A DNA stretch of 64,000 nt from Apis mellifera (lineage: Eukaryota > Arthropoda > Insecta > Hymenoptera > Apidae), in NCBI RefSeq assembly GCF_003254395.2, contig NC_037650.1, positions 3,469,001 through 3,533,000 of the forward strand, written 5' to 3'. Of this stretch, positions 13,700 to 25,490 are shown in pieces. The translations under genes and the position numbers were made by a program. Numbering within the stretch: the first letter of the stretch is position 1; each line of letters starts with the position of its first letter. Under the pieces are notes generated by a model. It was not told where the DNA came from. It worked only from the letters and a program-made list of their open reading frames with translations, and made no database searches.

Positions 13700-15260
13700 A
13701 AATTTGTTGAACTCGTTTGTTAAAAAGTATAAATCCTTTTTAACTTAGTATTTAAGATATAAAATAAAATGATTAAAAATATTTTTCGTAGTTCAAAAAT
13801 GTATATATAAACAAAAATTAAGATTATTATTAATGCTATTATATAACTTCTTTGTTATAATATGGGATTGACTTAAACATATTAAAAAAATTGTTTTGAA
13901 AAACATTATTTAATAAATATCAAAACATTATTTTGTCATATATCTTTTTTAATAGATAAATAACTTTTTACTATTTTATTTTATATAAATTAAAAGAGAT
14001 TATATATATTAATATGATAAAATTATTATATAATTAATAAATAAAAATTAAAAATAATTCTCAAGAAAAATATTAAATAATTCTAATTAATAATAATTCT
14101 AAAGATCAAATCATTTCTTTCTTTCTTCTTAAATAAATAAATAAATATTTATAAAAATACAATTACAATAATTTAAGAATAATTAAAGAAAAAATCTGTT
14201 ATGAGTTAAAGCTATATATTATTTTTCTATTATAATTTATAAATATCATAGATCACTTCTAACATAATTACATTAGATTTACATATATATAACAAAGAGA
14301 AATTAGTCTAAAGGCACATCAAAGTTACATATTTTGTAACATTTAAAAAGTGATGAAAATACATTATAGGATCAACAAATATAATAAAAAGTATCTTAAT
14401 ATTTAATTTCTTAAACACATACCACCCCGCCCTTAGCGGTTAAAATATAAACAATTTTTAACAAATTCTTATAAATATTCAAACAGTAGTCAAAAATACA
14501 ATGATCACTACTACAAAATTTCTTACTTCAATATATAAAGCAATCTATCATATTAAATATTATATATAACACTGTAAAATTTTAATATCTATATGCTTGG
14601 TTTTGTATAAACTTTTCATAATTATGATTCAACTATTTTATTAGCTAAGGGAAAGATAACATATGTCCAGACATAATATAATATATCTATATAGAACATT
14701 TCAACAATTAATAATAGTGAATTAGTTTTATCTATAGTATTTGTCTTTAGTTTTTGATAATTTGATAATACAACTTTATCCATGAAAAATCTTGCATAAT
14801 TAAAATTGTAACAAAAATCGAATATTTTAATTAATTGGAATTAATTTAAGAAAAATATATACTTTCAAAAATATTATATAAATAATAGAAATATATTATA
14901 AAATAAATTATATATCTAATAATGATTTGTAAAATTATGATATAATGAATGAAAAGATACATATGTAAGTAAAAAAGCGAATCATTAATAATCAAAAAGT
15001 GATCAAAAAAATTTTAAATTATTTCTAAAAGTCAGGTAATTTTAAGCAAAAATTTATAATCCATAAAAGTTATCACATGAAAAACTATTGTTTTCAAATT
15101 CGATTAAGTACAATTCATTTCGAATCTATTTTCTCTATATATAATTTTTATACAACATAATTTCTTGTTGCATTTAAATTTTTCAATTTTTTTTTTTTTT
15201 TTTTATAAATAAGTTAAATTGGACCTATCGTCGTCGAAATTGATCAGTTAAAATTATCGC
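13700..15260. other. 3' UTRs and AT-rich gap between PEX5 and HPS3
   Basis: The two genes converge here. The stretch is AT-rich with many AATAAA/TTTATT words serving either strand, and a poly-T run at about 15190-15204. A short GC-rich word (CCACCCCGCCCTTAGCGG, 14423-14440) stands out, but it fits no motif I can name. No gene is seen. Confidence 0.5.
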
Positions 15261-18200
15261 TCATAATTTTAATGTCGATAAAAGTTGTTGTCCAGTTTCC
15301 ATTATTAGCGATTTAACATGTTCGGCGTGCATAATTTGATTACACATTTCATTGCATTTTTGAAATGTTATTATATCATCTTTTGGAAGAACACGATGTA
15401 GACTTTTTAAAGATAATGTATGTGGTAGATAATTTAAAATTGCTAAAATGAGGAATCTATTATAATAACTAATATAAAGTATATAAAGTATATATATAAA
15501 GTATACTTTAATATAAATATATCAAAAATATTTTACCTTTCATAATTTGCGTATATAAACATTGCAATTCTTGTCGAGTATTTGTTGTAGAAATTTTATT
15601 TTGTGTTAGTTCAATTAAATACTTCCATTCAGAATCTTTAGTATACGTATCCTAAAAATTAAAACACAATTTTATAAAATTCTATTATAAAAAGAATAAA
15701 AAAATATCGTAAAAACACTAAAATAAGTACATTGTATTATTCATTTGCTGAAACGATAATATAACAAAATTTTAAGAAATACAATAATCAATATTTCTAA
15801 TTCCCTAAAAAATATATAATATTATTATATTAAAATTTTAAATTTAAAAATATATATATGTTTATAAAACTTTACAAGTGAAAAATATAAATACCAAAAA
15901 TAATTCGTTCTATATCAATAATAAAAGATTGCAAATTTTGAAATATTGAATATTGCATATCATATTGCAAACGAATAATATACATATGAAAAATATATTT
16001 ACATATATTTATATTTATTTACCTTCGCATATTGTACAACTGCTTGAGGACAATTTTCCATTAGAAGTGTTGTTGTTTCTTCCGTATTTTGAATACATAA
16101 CGTTTTTAAAGATAAACTGCCATGAATTTCTTGTGTTTCAAGAAATTGTTTAACTTCATATAAACATTCATTTGGTATAAAATCGCAAGATAATACAGAT
16201 TGTAATTTAAATAATTCTGTTGGTATAGTTTTTTCAGAATCAGTCTTATCGATATCAACTAAATCTTGTAAATCGCACATATTCAAAACTTTTTGATAAT
16301 CTTTCGCATATGGTGGCATCCCGTTTAGATAATGAGGTCTAAATTTGACAAATATGAAGTTATCATAATTTTCTTGTATATTTTCTCTATTTTCTATTTT
16401 GTATACTTTAGTTTGAGTTAATTTGCCTAAATATGATCGTACTAATAGCTTAAATGCTTCAACAAGAGCGAAATCTGTGCGGATTTGATTTTTATTTATA
16501 ACAGATGAATCTATAATCAATTTTGTACTGAAGTAATTATGAAGATATTTTTCAAGAAAAATTTGTAATGTCATTGCTGCATTATGTCCATCCCGTCCTA
16601 CTCTTGACGGCAAATATTCTAAAAATACTTGTATAATTTGATGAAGAGATAAAATTCCATCGTCTTCTATTAATTGTATTAAAATTTCGGCAAAAGTTAA
16701 ATTTTTTTGACGCATTAACATTCCAGCAAAATCCGAAAACGTCGGAATCATTGGACTTCTTTTTTTCATTGCTGTCATATCAAACAAAAGATCCCAATGT
16801 TCTAAAACTATTCGTTTGATATATAATGCCAAAACTGGCTCAATTATTTTTTCTGCTTGTTCCTGTTTTTCAGCTTGTATATATAAGAGTGCTAAAGCTA
16901 ATTTAACTAATTCATCTGTTTCATATAATAATAAAAGATGAATTAATTTTTCGGTAGTATATTCTCGTAATACAGGACTACTGAAAATCAATTTCAATAA
17001 ATCCGATTTTTTCAATTTACATATAATTTCTATAATATTAAATCCTTGAAACAACGCATCAGCTTCTGAACCACTTTTCATTGTAAGAAGAATATCTGTT
17101 AAAAAAGTAACGAGTCCCGGCGCATCTTGACTTGATTTTCTAGATAAGACTTCCGAGGGTTTTAATCCTGACATTTTGTAATAAGGTATACAAAAATCCC
17201 AATCTGATTCATATTCAGAACGAATATAATAGTCTCCAAGCAACGCGCAAGATTGATTATATAAATTTTTCAATTTCAATCCATTTTTATTAGCGATATC
17301 GTCAAATTCATTAATATCTAAGCAATTGTACACAGCATCTTTAGCTAAACGTATCAAAGCATGAGCCTCTCCTAACAAATGTCGGTATGTACTAGGACTG
17401 GAAGATTTATGATTTCTTGCTGCATTTAAGATATCATAATATAAATTTTCCAATTTAGGTAAAATTAAAGAATATAATGTCCAGGAATTTTCAGCTTTGG
17501 CTAAGAGAATTAGATAATTTTTGCTATGTAATAGTTTTTGTATTCCTAAAAATGGTCTTAATCCGATTAGACAGACTGGCTCAGAGACATTAGGACATGT
17601 TACTCTTAAATTTTCTAAATTATTTGATGTTCTTGCAATATGATGAGATAAACGTAATGTGTAAGATTCAAGACCAGCTTCAGTCAATGCATGCAAAGCA
17701 GTATGTTCCAATGCTACTTGATTAACAGGTGCAGTAAATGGATAAGTAGTTAAACAAGTTACATCTGTAGGATTTGAACTAGTAGCAGAAAAGTGATAAA
17801 GATATCCTTCTTGCAAAGTGCTTAAAAAGCAACTAACACCTTGCAAATATGTATATTTATCTGATCTAAGAATTGATTTTTTCAAATAAGAATTATTACA
17901 CTCCTTTCTCATGTATAATGGTTTTAGTAAAGAACAATTGAATACTTCAGAACTTCCATCAAGTTTATTATTAGCTGCTATTATTTTAAGAGATAACAAA
18001 TTTTTTATTGTATAATTTTCTGACCATCCTAAATCAGGAGAATTTGTTTTAATTATAATTCTTATATCTGATGGATTTAATATAAAAGGACTTAAAGTAT
18101 GTCCAGGTCCTGCTCTTTCTAAACTTATAGATGGCAAATTAATAGTCAAGGGTTGTGAATTTCCATCAATAATTTCTTGATCAATTAATCTTTGTAATTC

Positions 18201-19247
18201 ATCTTTTTCATTATACATCAAGTGATCCAAATTTATAATATTATCATTATTATTAGATTTTATTTTTCTGAAATCTCCTGTGTCTAATTTGTTCCATATA
18301 CTTATTTTAGAATTTTTGTATCTCTTACTTTTAATTTTTGTGCTTATTCCAGTAGAATCATTATTTTCTGATAAAATTGAATAAGGATCTTGATTAGAAC
18401 TCTTACATTTTGAATTTGCTCCTTGCAATATTATGTTATCATCTTGATTATTCATATTATTGCTATTTTCTGCAAGAGAGGAATCTGTGGATATAGATGT
18501 TTTATCAATGGATGAGGAATTTGTGGAAGTTAAAGAACTCAATTGATCAATATCCTCATACATTGAATTAGTCAATCGAAAAACACATAAATTTGTCTTA
18601 TCCATAATTAATATGAAATCTTCAATAATTTCCATATGTGTAGGAGAAAATGAAAATCCCAAAGACCATGGTCTTGCCTCAAAATCTATAAACTTCATCT
18701 TTGATACTTGCTGTGTTTCAATTTTGAATTCATGCAGAATAGCACTATTTCCTGAAGCTACTAAAAGATTACCAGTACTTTGACAGCAAGCAATTAATGT
18801 AGGCTGTATACTTAAAGGTAATTCTATCATTTCTAAACTATTCAATGGTCGATTCAAACTTGGTGTAACACGTCCTGCTATTCTTGCACGCATAGGTTGA
18901 CTTTGATCTTTTACCATAGCCCAATTAACATAAATTCTAACAAAATTATTAATTGCTTTCCCTGTATGATTATTAATACTTGCATCTCTAGATAATTTTG
19001 ATTCTAATGTTACAACATAATCTTCTTTGGTACAATGTATCATTTGATTAATCATATCAACTGTTGGAAAAACAGTATGTAGTTTAATATCAGACATCAT
19101 CAAATCCCAAACTTCAATGCAATGAGTTGATAATGCTAAGAGAAGCATTTCACGTCCAGATGCATTTGCTATACAGCTTGCAGTTGGTTCCTCAATTTGA
19201 GTGATATTTTGCCCCAAAAAATTATGTACTGTGATTACACGAACCAT
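15261..19247 (-). CDS. HPS3: HPS3-like BLOC-2 subunit (Hermansky-Pudlak syndrome 3 homologue)
   Basis: Subunit of BLOC-2, which with HPS5 and HPS6 directs endosomal carriers to lysosome-related organelles such as pigment granules. Three exons: 19247-16023, 15651-15537 and 15442-15261, giving about 1173 residues; the vertebrate protein is about 1004. The N-terminal third resembles a beta-propeller with HPS3 features such as VRIYVNWAMVK and CCQSTGNLLVASGNS. The middle has a serine/asparagine-rich insertion (about residues 240-340), which explains the extra length. The C-terminal half is helical, with LLTMKSGSEADALFQGF and LLLYETDELVKLALALLYIQ. The single large exon of 3.2 kb is unusual among its many-intron neighbours. 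Identification rests on pattern recognition of the N-terminus, overall layout and tail. It lies about 13 kb from AP-3 sigma, which works in the same pathway. Confidence 0.82.
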
Positions 19248-20579
19248 ATTGATTTTTGTATTAAGAATTCTTTAAACATATCAAATTTATGTTTTTAAAA
19301 GAAAATTATGGATATTTAGCTAAAAGTATCTTTTACACTCATTTATACAAATAAATTGAACATAAATCTTAATAATTTATTTATTAATTTTAATTTATTA
19401 ATAATTGATATTATTTTAAATTTAAATTTGATATAAGTATTATATTTTTTTACATTATTACATTGTGAAATTAAATAATATTTAGAAGTTTATATTATTA
19501 TAATGTATTTTTTGAAGATTAGTTTGCATTTTTAAATTATCAATATAAAAATTATTTGTAAAATATAAAACGATAAATTCGTTATTTTTTTTAGTATTTT
19601 TTAGTATTTTTTAATGTAACGAGATAAAATTAAGCAAATAAGAGAATATAAATCAAATATTATTTTTTTGTTATTTAATATTTACTTAGATTACACAAAT
19701 ATGAATATTAATGCATTCAATGATGCATGTTTTGACATTTTTTTATAAATTCATTTTTTATAAATTTAACATTTTTATTATATAGCGAATAATATTGAAA
19801 ATGATTAATTATGTTGAAATATAAGAAAATCACTTTAATTAGTTATTTATAAAGTTAACGAACACTATCGTATTTTACACATGATTTTACACAATCTAAA
19901 AACACTATAAATATTACAAAATAGAAGAATGCAAATACAGTTCGTTCGTTTGACAGATCTTTTAATACGCGCATGTACATTAATGGTTAGAACATACCTA
20001 GTCGTGCTACTTACGCGCCCTACTAATTTTTCTCTATTAATACAATACATAATATTTCAAATAATATTTAAAATAATTATGAAATAAAAAATTTCAAAAG
20101 ACAAAAAAATACTTCAAGAAATAATTAATGAAATATAAAAATAAATAATATAATTAGACTATATAACACATATTAATAATCTATTAATAATTGTTTATAT
20201 CACCTATAATTCTATAACAAATTAGATATTAAAATTATATATAATTCATTTTATAATCTTTATTATGTCAAAAATTATACATGCAATTATATTGATCTTA
20301 ATTATATTGTACAAAAGTTTCAAAATGTTAATTCTCTTATTTCATAATCTTATATTAATATGCTACAAAAATGTTATTGTCATAAGATATAAAATATTGT
20401 AAAAATATATATTAAATGAACATATAATTCAATTAATTTCAATTATGTATTATTTGTAATAAAATTATGACAATTTCAGGAAATATTTTGATCCTAAATT
20501 GATTTCATTGGCACAACACATATAATAGTAAAATGTGAAATACATCCTACAAAATTTTATTTTATTATTATAATTATAA
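19248..20579. promoter_or_regulatory. HPS3 upstream region with candidate 5' UTR exon
   Basis: This lies between borealin's 3' end and HPS3's start, both on the minus strand. A GC-richer patch at about 19860-20040 reads on the minus strand as GGGCGCGTAAGTAGC followed by CTAGGTATGTTC. This gives two adjacent donor-like sites and suggests an HPS3 5' UTR exon and promoter there. The rest is AT-rich with no coding frame. Confidence 0.35.
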
Positions 20580-21443
20580 TTATTTTGTTGAGATAACCTT
20601 CTCAATATGACTTTTTAAAGTTTCTAGTTGTTTCAAAGTTTCTGAATCTAATGCAGGAATATGTGACATACGTAATCCATCATTAGGTAATAAGGACATA
20701 ACATTCCCATCACGCAAGGGTACATTAATGTTAGCAATATCTTCTTGAATAATTGCAGAAACTAATAAAGGACTACCTTGCATACTAAGAACCATTTCTC
20801 CTTGTCTTGGACGTCTTAATACATTTAATGGTGTATTAGGTTTTATTTTTGGAGTTACAAGATCAAATTCTTTATTTCCTGGTTTCAAAGTAGCAGGAGT
20901 TTTAAATTTATCAATTTTCATAGATTTGATATATTTATCTTTTGTTGTTTTTTTTATAGTTTCTTGATTTATTTCACTAAGTTTCATTTTACTATTTCTT
21001 GAAGTACTACGTGTTCTTCTACTAATAGCAGATTCAACTTTAGTAGCTCTTGATGTACGTGTTGTTGTTATTCCCTCAGTTACATATCCATCATCGGACG
21101 CGCTAGTAATTCTTTTTCCAGTTTTTTTTCCTTTTACTGTCATCGGAGGTACTCGTAGCGAACGATCATCAACGGATGATGAAATTTCATTACAATTTTC
21201 TTTTTCATTTTCATTATCGTAATTAAGTATTTCACTAAGTGTCATTTGCCGTATCTCAGCCGGAAGTCGAGATAAAGTAACGTCAACGAAAGTTTCAATA
21301 CTTTTTATTGCCATTTTTGATTCTGCTTCCATTTTTGAAATTCGCAAATGTGCTTGTCGCTCAAAATCTTTAATTAATAAATCACTTTCTTCTAAAAATT
21401 CTTCTTGTTGTTTTGGTTTCTGAACATGTTTTGTACGCGGCAT
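20580..21443 (-). CDS. borr: Borealin (chromosomal passenger complex subunit)
   Basis: Borealin/CDCA8 joins Survivin and INCENP in the helical bundle that places Aurora B at centromeres and the central spindle in mitosis. It is a single exon of 287 residues starting MPRTKHVQKPKQQEEF; the MPRTK start is typical. Residues about 15-70 form the predicted long N-terminal helix (LIKDFERQAHLRISKMEAES, then VDVTLSRLPAEIRQM). A basic, serine/threonine-rich middle follows, with TRTSRATK and SRRTRSTSRNSK, then a short conserved C-terminal domain (GEMVLSMQGSPLLVS, ending LKSHIEKVIS). Length and order fit the family. The minus-strand CTAAAAAT sequence just upstream may be part of a 5' UTR intron. It diverges from LRRC51 with about 720 bases between starts. 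Confidence 0.88.
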   Translation of the reverse strand: MPRTKHVQKPKQQEEFLEESDLLIKDFERQAHLRISKMEAESKMAIKSIETFVDVTLSRLPAEIRQMTLSEILNYDNENEKENCNEISSSVDDRSLRVPPMTVKGKKTGKRITSASDDGYVTEGITTTRTSRATKVESAISRRTRSTSRNSKMKLSEINQETIKKTTKDKYIKSMKIDKFKTPATLKPGNKEFDLVTPKIKPNTPLNVLRRPRQGEMVLSMQGSPLLVSAIIQEDIANINVPLRDGNVMSLLPNDGLRMSHIPALDSETLKQLETLKSHIEKVISTK

Positions 21444-22162
21444 TTTTAGTAGCCGTAGAAATCTAAAAATATAATTAAATTTCTTGTTTGCTTTTTATTA
21501 CGTCTCTTTATTGTCGTTTAAATAAAATTTGTGGATGTAATTATCACAAATTTTTTATTTAGTTGACTTACATTGGAATGTTTTCAATTTCGTTTACCGC
21601 CGTTAATAGTTTATAGTTCGATCAATGATAATAAAGAAATATAGAAAGTAAAATAATGGAAAAATATGTGTACTTTATAAAAAGAGCAATCTAGTGTCAT
21701 TATTCTGCATTAAATTTAAGTGTTCAAAAATATATTTAAATTAATGTAATCAATTTGATTTGAATTATGTGACATTACAAAATTTTAGATTACACGTTAC
21801 AATTTTTTATATTATCTTTTTTATTTCATTCTTACTTGAACTATAATATAAAGTATGAAATATATTTTACTAAAATTATATTATTCTATATTGAAATATA
21901 TTCATAAAATGATATAATTAAAATTATTTTTATTATATATATAACAATAATTATTGGATAAGTGACTATCTATATTATTCTGTCTATATTCTGTCCATAT
22001 TTAAAAAAATTATGGAAATAGGAATTTTAGATGAAAAATAAAAATTTTAATTAATATTTAATTGACAATTAATTTTAAGTAAACTTTTTATATGTATTCT
22101 CAATATTAACATTGAAGTAATTTCTTCAAGATTTGACAAATCTTTATCTTTCAAATATTAAA
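21444..22162. promoter_or_regulatory. Shared upstream region borealin/LRRC51
   Basis: 720-base AT-rich divergent intergenic region that must hold both promoters. The GC-richest part, around 21420-21620, lies next to borealin. No TATA or other core element could be assigned with confidence, and no gene is seen. Confidence 0.4.
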
Positions 22163-22873
22163 ATGGAGAGTCTTACTCGTTTCGAAAAACCATATTCTGA
22201 TTATAAACGAACTGAACGACAAGAAATGTTAATAGCAGCCCCATTGGATTTATCATTTAAAAGAGCAACCACAATGCATGGTATGTTACGTTATATAAAA
22301 TTTCTATAATTAAAAAAATATTGTTAAAATTAGACATTATTTTTTAAATTTAAAGATAACATTAATAAAAATATTTATTTTATTACAAGAGAATTGGCAA
22401 ATAAACGTCCACAATCAGTACGAACGGGTAAAATCCCATTGCGAACATCTGCAGATCGTTTTGTAACATGTTCTTTATGGTTAAGCAATAATTTATTAAC
22501 TTCAATGGACGGATTTGAAAGTCTTGCACATAAAGTTCTCGATGATCCAGAGCATCTTAGTTGGATTGATCTTTCTTTTAATAAGATAAAAGAAATTGGA
22601 GATGATATTGTAAAATTTCCGAATATAAAAATATTTTATTTGCATGGAAACAATATTTCGAATATTAATGATATTGTTAAATTGCAAAAGTTACAAACTC
22701 TTAGATCTTTAACATTACACGGAAATCCCATTGAAAATCTTCCATATTATAGAGGATATATTGTTCATACTTTACCACAATTAACAGCATTAGACTTTTC
22801 AGCAGTATTATCTACTGAGAGAAAAAAGGCAGCACCTGCTGGGTTTTATAAAGTAATATATGGCAATACATGA
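22163..22873 (+). CDS. LRRC51: Leucine-rich repeat-containing protein 51
   Basis: Small leucine-rich repeat protein (the LRRC51 part of vertebrate LRTOMT). Its biochemical role is not settled; it is often linked to ciliated cells. Two exons, 22163-22280 and 22392-22873, join in phase within a Glu codon and give 199 residues. The start MESLTRFEKPYS precedes PLDLSFKRATTMHEL, which fits the family's PPLDYSF start region. Diagnostic blocks follow: SLWLSNNLLTSMDGF, HLSWIDLSFNKIKEI, IFYLHGNNISN, LRSLTLHGNPIENLPYYRGY and ALDFSAV. These form about four LRRs and a capping segment, and closely match vertebrate LRRC51 in order and spacing. In bees a cilium role would predict expression in testis and sensory organs; this is inference. 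Confidence 0.9.
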
Positions 22874-23218
22874 ATATAAAATTTTATTTTCAAGTTTTGT
22901 ATTAAATACACGCTTTCTTTTAAGTATCATTACTTGTAATATTTTTTTAAGAATGTACCATTTATCTCGAGGTACTTTGACTCAACATTCTTAGAAATAA
23001 TTTATTTCAAATCTACTGTTATATCATTGTTAAATTAACTCAAGATATGTACCATACAGTAGAAATTATTTGTTCTATTTAAATGTATATTAATTAACAG
23101 AGATAAAAAAAGGCCCCATATTATATTACAAATTGAATGTGACAGCCCATGTGTTCGCAGTAATTTCTTTTTTTTTGCGATATCTATATGTATAATGATT
23201 TTTTGTACATTAAATAAT
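22874..23218. other. Convergent 3' gap LRRC51/cyclin L
   Basis: 345 bases between the stop codons of two convergent genes, presumably holding both 3' UTRs. AT-rich; TATTAAATAC near 22899 and AATAAT-type words could serve as polyadenylation signals. No gene. Confidence 0.5.
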
Positions 23219-24162
23219 TCAATGTCGTCTGTGTTTACTGCGATGTTTACTTGATTTTTCTACATCTCTATCTCGAGATCGACTACGTGATCTATAACGA
23301 CTACGAGATGATTTGTGACTGCCAGATCGCCTTCGTTGCGCCTTTTTCGGTTTTCGAGATCGTCCATGACTATGGCTGCGAGATCTGCTTCTACTATGTT
23401 TTTTTCTCTTGGAATGCTTTGTTCCTTCACCTCTAGATGGTGAAGTACTTGGAGATTTTGAACGCCTATAGTAAAAAATATAAAAATATGAAAATGATTT
23501 TAGATATAAATTATATTTTATTATTTCTTTTTTTCTCTTATAATATACCTTGGTGACTTTGTTCTTTCGGGTGCAGCATGAGTACCGCTACGACTAATGA
23601 ATCCACCCCAAGCATTATGATGTTTGGGCAGTGGTGGGCTAGGTGTGTGGCTATCGACATCTCCACTTCTTGCTTTGGTTCTTGCTTCCTGATATTGTCG
23701 ACGAAGTTCCTCTACACGTTTTTCTAATTGTTCTGGTTTAACACGAGGTCGAAAATAAAGTCGTAATATACGACGACAAACATCTCTAATTGCAGATTCA
23801 TTAACTTTAAAAAGAGAAAACCAAGCAGGTGAAGTAGGTAAAGGTAATTGAAGTTGTCTTGCTCCCAAATATACACATGCACAAGCAACAGTTTCTGGTT
23901 GATATCTTAAGAATACATCAGATCTTAAAGAATCATTCATATAATTCCAACATTGTTGCATCAAAGCATGATTTTTTTCATAGCCCAATACTTGCAAATA
24001 CATAACAATTATTTTATGAGGATGTTTTACATGAACACAAAAACCTAATTCTTTTAGGACTCTCCTTTCAGACTTAATTACTTGATTTTTTAGGGCTACA
24101 TAATTTTGATCAAGTATTACTGGTTGTATTGGCCTAAAAAAAATTTGATAATGTTATATATG

Positions 24163-24217
<55 letters not shown>

Positions 24218-24768
24218 ATGTAATTGTATAATATTAAAAATAAAATATTGTATTTACTTTTGGCTAGAAACTTGTTTAATGTGATTAAACACATTAATAA
24301 CATCTCTAATACGTCTAGGTGCTTCTTCAATTTTACTAGCTAAACAAATACAGCCCATTGCAGTTGTTTCCATATTATGTCTAACTAACGATTTACTATA
24401 ATAAAATCGTTGAAATATAACTTGTCCTGTGGCCATTGCAACCTAACAAAATAATAATGGAGGTAAAATTAATTCAGAGGTTATAGAGGTTATAACGTTT
24501 ACAAACATTTTGTTTACTTGTGAAAAAAATTACAAACCTGTGGTAATTTCAATAAAATACCAGCTGTCTGAATTAGTTCACATCCTAATATCCTTAGGTC
24601 AGTTTCGGTTTCTGCATCCAATCCATCTAAATGCGACGGCGTCGAGTTGAGTTTCTCTTCAGGTAAAAGACAATTTTGAAGTGTTAATACGATTTTTCCA
24701 TAAGGTTTCGTATTGCCTGTGGTTGTATTTTTTGCCGGAGCCGTAGAATTTTCTTTTGTATTACTCAT
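23219..24768 (-). CDS. CycL: Cyclin L
   Basis: Nuclear cyclin partner of CDK11 (and CDK12/13-type kinases), acting in pre-mRNA splicing and transcription. Four exons: 24768-24538, 24442-24258, 24133-23549 and 23465-23219, phase-consistent, giving 415 residues. The first cyclin box spans about 50-145 (TATGQVIFQRFYY-type block, then MGCICLASKIEEAPRRIRDV). The second box follows from about 185 (ETVACACVYLGARQLQLPLP). The last exon (about 334-415) is an arginine/serine domain with SRSRSRSHSHGRSR and SRSRYRSRSRSRDRD, which targets the protein to nuclear speckles. I chose the ATG at 24768; an in-frame ATG at 24780 would add MKLI. Failure to splice the last intron gives a short form ending YIIREKKK without the RS domain. 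An AT repeat sits in intron 2. Confidence 0.95.
24159..24222. repeat. TA microsatellite in cyclin L intron 2
   Basis: About 60 bases of nearly pure TA repeat between exons 2 and 3. It starts about 25 bases from the exon 3 acceptor, so length changes could affect branch-point spacing. Confidence 0.9.
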
Positions 24769-25169
24769 TATAAGTTTCACTGTTTAAACACAGTAAAAAC
24801 TTTTTGTTCAATCACTTGTGAAAAAAAGAGGTTAATTCATTTCCTCGAATGAACCATACCTTTTCGAAGTATAACTTTAAACTTTAGTACTTATATATAT
24901 AAAGAAGTATAATTCGCATAGAACTCGTTTCTTCCGTATTTGGCGCTACTGTCTATTTTTGATAATCAATTGTTTTATTCGATTTTTATCATTATTTCAG
25001 TAAAATAAAAGAGAGTAAATATTTATATTAAAAAAATTTCCTTCAAATTATTTTCAATATAATAAATTTGTAAAAAAAATTTTATATATATATTTAAACA
25101 TTAAAAAATAATTGTTCGTTTGTATTATTTTTGAGCATTTCCGGTAACTAATTAATAGTTTGTGGAACA

Positions 25170-25490
25170 CAAACTGGGCGCGAATCATAATTGCTTCGAA
25201 AAATTTGAAACATCAAGTGTTAAAAGTGCAGTGTTAAAATATAGTGGTAAAAGATAAAAAAGAATATTGAAATAAAATTAAAATATCATAATTTTTTCAT
25301 ATTACCTTTCAAGAATATTATTGATTGATAAATTTAGCAGAACAACAGGTAAATATATAATATAATAATCATTTAAATTGTTAAAAATTTAATTATATAA
25401 ATAGATTTTTAAATATTGTTCATATTTTTTTACAGAATATTTAATTTATCAACATAATTCGGTATTTAGAAGCAACAACATAGCAAACTG
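25170..25490 (+). ncRNA. Possible spliced non-coding transcript or 5' UTR exons
   Basis: Divergent from cyclin L, a GC-richer start (GGGCGCGAATCATAATTGC near 25177) runs to a donor at ACAACAG|GTAAAT (exon end 25348). A poly-pyrimidine tract and acceptor TTTTTTTTACAG lead to a 55-base segment, 25436-25490, ending in AAACTG|GTGAGT. There is no coding frame of note in either segment. They look like leading exons of a plus-strand transcript whose further exons I cannot place. It might be a long non-coding RNA antisense to the Psc-type gene, or 5' UTR of a gene further right. This is splice-signal evidence only. Confidence 0.3.
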
